A stretch of DNA of 31,545 bases from JADJNW01 sp964596135 (GTDB lineage Bacteria; Bacteroidota; Bacteroidia; Chitinophagales; Saprospiraceae), in NCBI GenBank assembly GCA_964596135.1, contig CAZQTF010000011.1, positions 1-31,545 of the forward strand. The letters run 5' to 3'. Positions 25,421 through 31,545 of the stretch are shown here, one piece after another. A program made the translations under genes and the position numbers. The notes under the pieces were generated by a model. The model saw nothing but the letters and a program-made list of their open reading frames with translations, made no database searches and was not told the origin of the DNA. Position 1 is the first letter of the stretch, and each line of letters begins with the position of its first letter.

Positions 25421-25921
25421 ATGATCGGTATAGGTTTTTGCAAAAAGCCGCACGGTATCAAAGGCGAATTAAAGGTACAAATTGATGAAGAGTATCGGGA
25501 CGATTTTCTACGGGCGAAAGTCATTTTTATGCATATCAGCGGCAGGGAAGTGCCTTATTTTATCGAGAATATCCGTACCGGCAATCATGTTTTAATGAAA
25601 CTGGAAGACATTGATACCCCGGAGGCGGCGATTGCGCTGGCGGGAAAAGAAATGTTTCTGCGACATGAAGATGTTTCGACAATCGAAAACGAGGAAGAAG
25701 CAGGCTATGAAGAACTAATTGGTTATCAATTAATTGACACTAAAATTGGCTCTGTCGGAGCCATTGCCGACGTTGTGGAATTTCCGCAGCAAATGATGGC
25801 TGTCGTTTATTATCAGGAACGCGAGGTGCTGATTCCGTTAAGCGAACACCTCATCGCCGCAATTGACGACGAAAAACAGACGATTACAATGGAACTCCCC
25901 GATGGGTTACTTGATTTATAA
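25421..25921 (+). CDS. rimM: Ribosome maturation factor RimM
   Basis: RimM helps assemble the head of the 30S subunit around protein S19. The 166-residue protein has the N-terminal barrel motif GFCKKPHGIKGELKVQID and the C-terminal PRC-like barrel (YEELIGYQLIDTKIGSVGAIADVVEFPQQMMAVVY, then EVLIPLSEHLIAAID). The N terminus is short compared with many homologues, but an in-frame stop 18 bases upstream excludes an extension. It is not next to rpsP or trmD here, unlike in many bacteria. Confidence 0.93.
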   Translation: MIGIGFCKKPHGIKGELKVQIDEEYRDDFLRAKVIFMHISGREVPYFIENIRTGNHVLMKLEDIDTPEAAIALAGKEMFLRHEDVSTIENEEEAGYEELIGYQLIDTKIGSVGAIADVVEFPQQMMAVVYYQEREVLIPLSEHLIAAIDDEKQTITMELPDGLLDL

Positions 25922-25965
25922 AATATTCAGAAAAATCGCCGGATCAGAAGCAGCATGAAAGTTTT

Positions 25966-26181
25966 TTAGCCCCAAATCAGTTTTTTGCCACTTTTGAGAT
26001 AACTGCGAATATTGAGCCAGAACGCCGCGAAAAAGTAAATGATTAACGGCGACCCCAACGTGACAAACGAAATATAAATGAAGTATAATCGCACCGTTGC
26101 CGAGGCAATGCCCATTTTCTCGCCCAGATAACTACACACCCCGAAGGCAGAACGTTCGAGTAGATTTTTGAGTTGCTTCAT
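25966..26181 (-). CDS. PspC-domain membrane protein
   Basis: This 71-residue protein of the PspC family (phage-shock-type membrane stress proteins) has the sequence FGVCSYLGEKMGIASATVRLYFIY, followed by a membrane helix (ISFVTLGSPLIIYFFAAFWL) and a short basic tail. Stand-alone PspC proteins of this form are common in Bacteroidota. I start it at the ATG at 26181; the longer frame begins with TTG. The small membrane protein gene upstream is about 150 bases away on the same strand. Confidence 0.85.
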   Translation of the reverse strand: MKQLKNLLERSAFGVCSYLGEKMGIASATVRLYFIYISFVTLGSPLIIYFFAAFWLNIRSYLKSGKKLIWG

Positions 26182-26335
26182 GCTTTCAAAGTTAAGCTCA
26201 TTATGCGAAACAAACAAATCGTAAAAAGGATTAAAATCGGTATCAGATTTTTTTAATATTTAAAAAGTCGGAAAGCAGGGGCTTCTGAAATGGCGAATAT
26301 TCAAGCCCCGGCTTCTTCACTGCTAAGGCCGACGG

Positions 26336-26527
26336 TCAGTTCACATTCGCCGCGTCGCCAATGGTAGAAACAGGTTTTTCATCTGTCACAACGATATTTT
26401 CTGGTGTATCCTTTTTGGAATTACCGAAAACATACATAAAACCAAGCGCGCCAAAGGCAAAAAGAAGAATGAGCAGTATGCTTTCGATAGATTTATTTTT
26501 CTGAGTTTTGTTATTAGCCGTTATCAT
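26336..26527 (-). CDS. Small membrane protein, 63 residues
   Basis: This is an unrecognised short protein: a polar, basic N terminus (MITANNKTQKNKSIE), one membrane helix (SILLILLFAFGALGFMYVFG) and an acidic tail (KKDTPENIVVTDEKPVSTIGD). This topology would put the tail outside the cytosol. The codon pattern and position upstream of pspC on the same strand support a real gene, but no family match is claimed. Confidence 0.55.
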   Translation of the reverse strand: MITANNKTQKNKSIESILLILLFAFGALGFMYVFGNSKKDTPENIVVTDEKPVSTIGDAANVN

Positions 26528-26587
26528 AATGACAAGGGTTTAAAATTTTGATTTTAAATGAATTGCCGAAACATTACATAAAAAGAA

Positions 26588-26820
26588 AGGCAGGGAAAAC
26601 CACAGACATTGCGTTGGGTTTCCAATTGCCGCCATAATGCGGTCGTTGGTAAAGGACATACTTTTCCCAGGCAACGCAGCAGCAGGTTACCGGCTGGTTG
26701 CATAAAAAACTGCCAAGGCGGTCGCATTCGCGCTATCGTCCAGGCAACACCGACGCAGGCAAAAAATATCCCGTCAGGCTGATAGCGCCAGCTATCGCCT
26801 GCAGTGCCAAAGCAGTTTTA
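26588..26820. other. GC-rich structured island in a 542-base gene gap
   Basis: The gap 26528-27069 has AT-rich ends and a GC-rich middle. Hairpin CCAATTGCCGC/GCGGTCGTTGG (26622-26632 with 26639-26649) sits inside GCGTTG/CAACGC (26611-26616 with 26672-26677) and GGCAG/CTGCC (26589-26593 with 26710-26714). In the second half GATAGCGC (26781-26788) can pair with GCGCTATC (26730-26737), or GATAGC can pair locally with GCTATC (26791-26796). The minus strand also has a weak open frame of about 85 codons without a good start. A structured RNA is possible; no known RNA family was recognised. The remaining AT-rich part (26900-27069) holds nothing I can name. Confidence 0.35.
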
Positions 26821-27069
26821 AAACCGTATCAGGAATTTAATTATGGAAAAGCGTTATTGAGCAGGAGTTCTTTTTGCATAGTGTTTCACGTTTTAGTTAA
26901 GCAATAGTGTTTCAAACAAATATTTGGGCAAATATATATAAAATATATTAATATTTAAAATACAATACCTATTTGATTTTCTGAATTTTATCTATAAAAA
27001 TTATTTTATATACTATAAACAAAATCTGTGCCAATTTGGAAAATAAGTCCGTACAAATTGAAATTATAT

Positions 27070-28266
27070 TTAATTTGAAATGGAAACAGCATTGTCCGGC
27101 TTGGGTAAAAGCAGCCAGAGCCTGCCATAATGCTTGAGATAACTGGCTTTGCGCTGAGCGGTTTTGCCTACGCCCATATACACATCTACATGTCCGGGAC
27201 CGCGAATAGCGCCACCGACATCCTGCGCCAAAAAAATACGGTACTCATGGCGCAATTGGCGCGTTTTGCGATCGTACACCGGAAAAGCCGCCAGCAAACA
27301 ACTACCCAGCGGAATGTAGCGCTTGTCAACTGCAATGGAAAAATCCCCCATCAGCGGCACGCCTCCGGCGCCTCTGGGTTGCGTTTTGCGCGGGGTGAAA
27401 AAAGTATAGGACGGATTGTGAAAAAGAACCGAATCGGTCAGGTGTGGATTAGCGGATAGAAATCGTTTGATGGACTCAATCGAAAAAGTGGAAATATCCA
27501 GGTCTTCCTGCGCCATCATAAATTTTTCGATACTTCGATAAGGATGCCGATTGGTGCCATTGTAAGCAAAATACTCCTGCCGGCCATCGGGATATTCTAC
27601 AAAACCGGAACCTTGCAACTGCATGTAGTAAATATCCACTTTGTCGCGGGCATACGCCAACTCCAACCCCCTGTCTTTCAATGCGTTGCCTTGCTCAATG
27701 TCGCGACGCCGAGGGAAGGGGCCTTCCCAGTCAAGCGGGCGGCTGTAGATGGGATAACGAAAATCTGCGTCCGGCTTTTTTTTCACCTCCACAATCGGTG
27801 TAAAATAACCTGTGAATTTCACATTGCCTCGGCGATCTTCGCCCCATATCTGATAGGCGTCCAAGTATTGATGGATGAAAAAAGGTTTTGTTTGCTGCCA
27901 TTGCTTGAGAATACGAATCGTTTTTTCCAATTGATCCGGTGTAACCACCAAATCCCCAATGCGTTGTACTTTTCTCTGACGGCTTTGATCCAGCAGGCGT
28001 TGCTGCCGTTCCAGCGCTTCTACCAATTTTGTGGTAATGATCGGAAAATCAACCGTATCGAGCGGCGTCCGTTGGTATAAGTCTTCAAAAATTGATGCAT
28101 TCCGGATTTTTCCGTTCCGACGAAACACCCATTCTTCGATTCCCTCATCCTCCACCCCAATGGTATCAATGGCGGTATTCAAAACATCTAAAGGACCCGG
28201 CTGGGGATCATGACAGGAGAGCAACACTCCGAGGGTGAAGAGCAAGCAGGTCTGTCGTAGGTTCAT
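27070..28266 (-). CDS. mltA: Membrane-bound lytic murein transglycosylase A
   Basis: MltA cleaves peptidoglycan with formation of 1,6-anhydromuropeptides. The 398-residue protein is a lipoprotein (lipobox LLSC, Cys 18). The MltA domain shows KFTGYFTPIVEV, EYFAYNGTNRHPYRSIEKFM and NPSYTFFTPR, and the C-terminal 3D domain has DKRYIPLGSCLLA and FLAQDVGGAIRGPGHVDVYMG with the conserved Asp residues. It should act at the inner face of the outer membrane. It is a single-gene unit with AT-rich sequence downstream. Confidence 0.94.
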   Translation of the reverse strand: MNLRQTCLLFTLGVLLSCHDPQPGPLDVLNTAIDTIGVEDEGIEEWVFRRNGKIRNASIFEDLYQRTPLDTVDFPIITTKLVEALERQQRLLDQSRQRKVQRIGDLVVTPDQLEKTIRILKQWQQTKPFFIHQYLDAYQIWGEDRRGNVKFTGYFTPIVEVKKKPDADFRYPIYSRPLDWEGPFPRRRDIEQGNALKDRGLELAYARDKVDIYYMQLQGSGFVEYPDGRQEYFAYNGTNRHPYRSIEKFMMAQEDLDISTFSIESIKRFLSANPHLTDSVLFHNPSYTFFTPRKTQPRGAGGVPLMGDFSIAVDKRYIPLGSCLLAAFPVYDRKTRQLRHEYRIFLAQDVGGAIRGPGHVDVYMGVGKTAQRKASYLKHYGRLWLLLPKPDNAVSISN

Positions 28267-28449
28267 ACGTTATTTTTAGGCTCTGCTGTTAGACAATAGA
28301 TTTTTCAAATTGAATCGTTTCTCTATCATCCAACCAAAAGCCGATTGGGCAAAATACGCGTTCTTATTGGTTCATCAAACTAAAAAATGTCAAATTTTGA
28401 TTTTACCGAATATAAATTTGTTTAAATTGGTTATTATTGCAATGATTTT

Positions 28450-28899
28450 ATGAAAATTTTGCAAATGAAGAAGATCGCGCTGCAATTTGGGTTATTGGCT
28501 TTTTTATTGCTGATACTGTTTCAATTAAGCAAATATTCTTTGTTCCTGAGCGGATTCAAAAGCGAGCTGTTCATTGCTTGGTTTGCAGGCTTGTTTTTAT
28601 TCTTTGGCTTTTTTGTTAGTCGTCTGATTTTCAAGAAGAAAGAAACCATCATTGTAGAAAAAATAGTGGAAGTCCCATTGGAATTGGATGAGGAAAAAAT
28701 CAAAAAACTGGGCATTAGCCTTCGGGAGTACGAGGTTTTGCAGGAAATTGCGAAAGGCTTATCGAATCAGGAAATCGCCAATAAATTATTTATCTCCGAA
28801 ACCACTGTAAAATCCCACGTCTCTAACCTCTTACTCAAGCTCGATGCCAAGCGCCGCACCCAGGCGGTGAGCAAAGCGAAAGGGATCGGAATTATTTAG
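28450..28899 (+). CDS. Membrane-anchored LuxR-type transcriptional regulator
   Basis: This is a 149-residue protein with two N-terminal membrane helices (IALQFGLLAFLLLILFQL and LFIAWFAGLFLFFGFFVSRLIF), a short linker beginning KKKETIIVEKIVEVP and a LuxR/GerE helix-turn-helix (LSLREYEVLQEIAKGLSNQEIANK and ISETTVKSHVSNLLLKLDAKRRTQAV). There is no receiver or ligand-binding domain, so the DNA-binding part is held at the inner membrane. A start at 28468 is also possible. In related genomes such proteins are often found with DUF4199 genes; one lies 2 kb downstream here. Confidence 0.85.
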   Translation: MKILQMKKIALQFGLLAFLLLILFQLSKYSLFLSGFKSELFIAWFAGLFLFFGFFVSRLIFKKKETIIVEKIVEVPLELDEEKIKKLGISLREYEVLQEIAKGLSNQEIANKLFISETTVKSHVSNLLLKLDAKRRTQAVSKAKGIGII

Positions 28900-28911
28900 A
28901 GACAGGGAGAA

Positions 28912-28967
28912 TTGGTGACTTTGTGACGATGAGATGCTCCAAAATCCTTTAATCACAAAGTCACCAA
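28912..28967. terminator. Perfect 15-bp inverted repeat between convergent genes
   Basis: 28912-28926 (TTGGTGACTTTGTGA) is exactly complementary to 28953-28967 (TCACAAAGTCACCAA), with a 26-base loop. It lies between the stop of the LuxR-type gene and the stop of the secreted protein gene, so it likely ends transcription on both strands. The arm sequence differs from the TGGAAT-type repeats elsewhere in the window. Confidence 0.7.
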
Positions 28968-28976
28968 CTCTTAATA

Positions 28977-29471
28977 TCACTTCAATCGGCTGATTTTGTA
29001 TTCGTTTCGATTGAAAAATTCGTTTTCTCCGTCGAATTTCACGTCTTTCGTCATCACAAACGTGTCATTGGCATAAGTCGCCGTGTAGCGGAACATACAA
29101 GGTTTTTGATCGTTGCCGTCTTTACCGCGTTCCGTGAGTACCAGTCGGAATTCCTTCGTGGCCGCATTGTATTCTTTTTCTTCGAGCTTCAGCGCCCCGC
29201 TGGTGTAAATTGTTCCATTTTTGAACTCGTATTCCTCTTTTTGGCGAATGACCCTACCCCATTCGTTGATCGTAAATTCCTGGATGAGTTTGTTTTTTTC
29301 GATATAGCAATTGCCGATTAGCGGAATCGCCACGCGTTCGTTGCTGGTGTAATCCAAATAAGTCAAAGTGCCGGTGTACAAGCCGTTGAGGTGTTTTACT
29401 TCGTCAATTTGTACCGTTGGTTGTGCGTTCAAAAGCAAAGTAGCGAACAGAATTGCAAGCATAATTTTCAT
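28977..29471 (-). CDS. Secreted protein of unknown function
   Basis: This 164-residue protein has a short signal peptide (MKIMLAILFATLLLNAQ) and a compact beta-rich body (HLNGLYTGTLTYLDYTSNERVAIPL, GNCYIEKNKLIQEFTINEWGR, FRYTATYANDTFVMTKDVKFDGE). It has only two cysteines. The architecture suggests a lipocalin- or THAP4-like small barrel, but that is only an impression. No family assigned. It is probably periplasmic. The AraC-type gene lies upstream on the same strand, about 100 bases away. Confidence 0.7.
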   Translation of the reverse strand: MKIMLAILFATLLLNAQPTVQIDEVKHLNGLYTGTLTYLDYTSNERVAIPLIGNCYIEKNKLIQEFTINEWGRVIRQKEEYEFKNGTIYTSGALKLEEKEYNAATKEFRLVLTERGKDGNDQKPCMFRYTATYANDTFVMTKDVKFDGENEFFNRNEYKISRLK

Positions 29472-29572
29472 CTTTGTAAAAAATTAAATTGGGTGAAAAA
29501 ATTTGATTTCGACCCAAAAATGCGACAATGCCAAGCCAATATTCGCCTCAAAAGCTGTCCAGGAGGCTCAAA

Positions 29573-30769
29573 TTATGGATTTGAGACGGATTTCATTTTT
29601 TGAGCCGCTGCAAATTCTGACGGCGACACGCCCGTGTGTTTGCGGAAAGCTCGATTAAAAGTCGCTTTGCTATTGAATCCGCATTCAAAAGCGATACCGA
29701 GCAGGGAAAGATGTCTAAAATTTGGATCGAGTAATCGTTGTTTCACGGCTTCTACTCGATATTCGTTGACAAAATCGTTGAAATTTTTATTAAAGCCTGT
29801 ATTGATTACTTTGGAAAGCGCACTGGGAGAAACTTTTAGCAGGGCTGCCAGGTCGTTGAGTGTCAATTCTGATTGCAAATATGGTTGCCGAGCATCCATT
29901 GCTTGCAAAAGGCTTGTTTTCAATTCGTTATCTAAATCGTCTTCCGTCTTGGGAATAGAGATTTCGGGTTCAAATTGCAAGTGCAGGGATGCCTCCGGGC
30001 GCGTGTAGTAGCCAGAAATACTGAGGTAGTAAAGGATAATGCCCCAGGCGAAAAAGGCATACCAATCTTGCTGATAATTCGGTTGATCGGCAAAGATGCT
30101 GAGAATAAAAAAAATCAGCCAAATAATGGTTGCCGCGACAACGGCGTACAAAAAATTGCCAAGCCAGGTAAAACTTACTTTTTCGGTATCCGAAAAATGC
30201 TCATTGACATAAAAATTCCGATAGCGGCGATACAAGCGGATGGTGACGATGAAATAAATTGATAATGAGACTATTGTGCCAATCATCAGAACTGTATCTA
30301 CTCCGGGGATGCCTTCCATTCGCAGCCTGCCTTGTGTACCAAAATGATAAGGAAACGGCTCGCCGCGTAGCCAATGACGCACCACCACATCTCCAATGAA
30401 AACAAAAAGTATAATCGCCAGATCAATCATCGCCGGTATAAAATGTCGGAAGTCCTTCTTTTAAAACCGAAACTCCCGATTGGTCAGGCTTCTGAAATAA
30501 AAATACACCAGCGGACCGATCAAAAACCAGTGGTTAAAAGGGAAATAAAACATAAACGTGGAATGCCAATCGTGTGCATCGTACCAATGTGCGAAGCCCA
30601 GCATCCAATTGGCTACCCGCAATGTAAAGATTAAAACCAACGCCGCCAGTAGCTTATCCGACAAGCGCTCTTCGCGCCAGCCTCGCCACAGCAAGAGTAT
30701 TGTAAAAATAATGCCTTGCAGAAAAAACGGCAGCAGCAGCGAACTCCATTGATTGAAATAAAAAAGCAT
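29573..30769 (-). pseudogene. AraC-family regulator with N-terminal membrane domain, interrupted by an in-frame stop
   Basis: Two reading frames in the same phase make one protein of about 398 codons. The first part (start 30769) has membrane helices and ends NREFRF; a TAA at 30461-30463 follows; ten codons later the second part resumes (KKDFRHFIPAMIDLAIILFVFIGD) with further helices and a C-terminal AraC helix-turn-helix (LTLNDLAALLKVSPSALSKVIN, then FECGFNSKATFNRAFRKHTGVSPSEF). Because the phase is unchanged, one substitution explains the break, not an indel. Either the gene is newly inactivated, or a shorter protein starting at the ATG at 30430 (285 residues, with several helices and the complete DNA-binding domain) is still made. 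A sequencing error is the third option. Confidence 0.8.
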
Positions 30770-30950
30770 GGCTCAAAGTACGATTTATGAAGTGCGATTG
30801 TGGAAATGTACGAAAAAAAATTGGCTTTGGATTGCCTCCTACTTTGGTATTATTTCATCCTTTTTCTTGCAAATCCTACTTTCGTCGGATGCGTTTTTCT
30901 CAAAAAACTCCTTGATTTGCAGCATATTGTTCAATCAAAAAACTTGACGT

Positions 30951-31436
30951 ATGAATAAGTACATCCTTCGATTCGGACTTTACAGTAGTATTACAATGAT
31001 TGTTTTATTCGGACTCACCTGGGTGATCTTCGGTACTTCGCTTGGTTACAAAACTTCCGAAGTATTAGGTTATCTGTCTATGCTTATTTCATTGTCATTT
31101 ATTTATTTCGGTGTAAAAACCTACCGCGACGAACAAAACGGCGGTCAAATTACGCTGGGAAAAGCGTTCTTAGTGGGTGTATTAATTGCACTGATTCCCT
31201 CTCTGTTTTTTGCTATTTACACAGGTATTTTTATCACTTTGCAAGGAGAAGCCTGGATGGAATGGGCACTGGAAAATATGCCGCCATCGCAGCGCAGCCA
31301 ATTTGAGGAGAATCCTGAATTGTTCACGAATCCTTGGTTTCAAGGCGTGGTAATGTTTTTCACTGTTTTTGTAATCGGATTGGTGTATGCTTTAATTTCT
31401 GCATTTTTAGTGAAAAGAAAAGTAGCAATCGCTTAG
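30951..31436 (+). CDS. DUF4199 membrane protein
   Basis: This is a 161-residue inner-membrane protein with four helices (near residues 11-28, 38-56, 71-93 and 130-155). The first half reads LRFGLYSSITMIVLFGLTWVIFG, then YLSMLISLSFIYFGVKTYRDEQNGGQITLGKAFLVG, the signature of the Bacteroidota DUF4199 family; a hydrophilic loop (MEWALENMPPSQRSQFEENPE) sits between helices 3 and 4. Function unknown. Its TAG stop overlaps the stop codon of lpxB on the other strand. Confidence 0.88.
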   Translation: MNKYILRFGLYSSITMIVLFGLTWVIFGTSLGYKTSEVLGYLSMLISLSFIYFGVKTYRDEQNGGQITLGKAFLVGVLIALIPSLFFAIYTGIFITLQGEAWMEWALENMPPSQRSQFEENPELFTNPWFQGVVMFFTVFVIGLVYALISAFLVKRKVAIA

Positions 31437-31545
31437 GTTTGTAAAAATTCAAAAATGGCTTGCGCTGCACGCTCCGAAGCGCCAATGTTTCCAAGCTTTT
31501 GGCGCAATTCGGCGTAGCCGGTTTTGATTTCTTGGGCTTTTTCAG
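31433..31545 (-). CDS. lpxB: Lipid-A-disaccharide synthase, C-terminal end (partial)
   Basis: Only the last 37 codons are in the window: EKAQEIKTGYAELRQKLG, then NIGASERAAQAIFEFLQT and TAA. The pattern YxxLRxxLGxxGASERAAxxI is characteristic of the LpxB C terminus. LpxB condenses UDP-diacylglucosamine with lipid X in lipid A synthesis at the inner membrane. The 5' part lies beyond base 31545. Its stop overlaps that of the DUF4199 gene by three to four bases. Confidence 0.75.
   Translation of the reverse strand, partial: EKAQEIKTGYAELRQKLGNIGASERAAQAIFEFLQT

Noticed and set aside
26698..26907. 69-codon plus-strand open frame in the 26.5-27.1 kb gap
   Set aside because: Basic, low-complexity translation with no family pattern, and it runs through the stem-forming island; treated as chance.
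28395..28420. TTTTG and TAAATTTG as a promoter for the LuxR-type gene
   Set aside because: The spacing between the boxes is about 13 bases, short of the usual 18, so I did not list it as a feature.
30430..30461. Reading the AraC locus as two independent genes
   Set aside because: The two frames are in phase, only 33 bases apart, and the ten codons between them read as continuous protein, so one interrupted gene is simpler.
1..31545. CRISPR arrays, insertion sequences, integrases or defence systems
   Set aside because: No regularly spaced direct repeats, no transposase, integrase or nuclease-type motifs, and no att-like flanking repeats were seen in either strand.

Overview
The window looks like a chromosomal segment from a member of the Bacteroidota, most likely the Saprospiria/Lewinella/Haliscomenobacter side of the phylum. 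The reasons are a carboxy-terminal type IX secretion sorting domain on a secreted M43 protease, many short LxxC lipoproteins, a Bacteroidota-style PspC protein, DUF4199, DUF6438 and DUF4440 proteins, LytS/LytTR regulators, an almost complete lack of Shine-Dalgarno sequences, and a promoter of the TTTG / TAnnTTTG type. No plasmid, phage, transposase, CRISPR array or rRNA operon is visible. This is mostly ordinary core and near-core chromosome.

Layout. 0.1-2.6 kb: a gamma-glutamyltransferase lipoprotein and a small membrane protein (+). 2.7-6.6 kb: a minus-strand run with a YfcE-like phosphoesterase, an MDR-type oxidoreductase overlapping a PlsB-like acyltransferase, and the GTPase EngB. 6.9-7.5 kb: a beta-barrel protein (+). 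7.6-9.6 kb: fabD, folE and a QueD/PTPS-like enzyme (-). 9.9-12.7 kb: a LytS-type sensor kinase, a LytTR response regulator and a fructosamine kinase (+, tightly packed). 12.7-16.4 kb: a SUT/SLC45-like MFS permease and a lipoprotein type I pullulanase (-), with a broken secreted gene between them. 16.5-20.1 kb: a DUF2007 protein (+), then a DUF6438 lipoprotein, a T9SS-exported M43 metalloprotease and an OmpA-like lipoprotein (-). 20.3-22.7 kb: a cohesin-like lipoprotein (+), RlpA with a SPOR domain and a LysE exporter (-). 22.9-24.8 kb: mnmA and a lipoprotein (+). 24.9-28.3 kb: a DUF4440 protein (-), rimM (+), PspC, a 63-residue membrane protein, a GC-rich structured gap and MltA (-). 28.4-31.5 kb: a membrane-anchored LuxR-type regulator (+), a secreted protein (-), an AraC-type regulator split by an in-frame stop (-), DUF4199 (+) and the 3' end of lpxB (-).

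Functional themes are the cell envelope (PlsB-like, FabD, LpxB, MltA, RlpA, OmpA), alpha-glucan use (pullulanase plus permease) and tRNA wobble-base chemistry (folE and queD for queuosine precursors, mnmA for 2-thiouridine).

The observations most worth following are: (1) a hairpin directly in front of mnmA that reproduces the anticodon stem-loop of tRNA-Gln(UUG), an MnmA substrate, closed by a further 7-bp stem and followed by CCA; (2) long inverted repeats placed at convergent gene junctions, three of which share sequence words; (3) a GC-rich island at 26.59-26.82 kb with nested and mutually exclusive stems; and (4) two genes interrupted by in-frame TAA codons. All structures were found by eye and no folding or database search was run.
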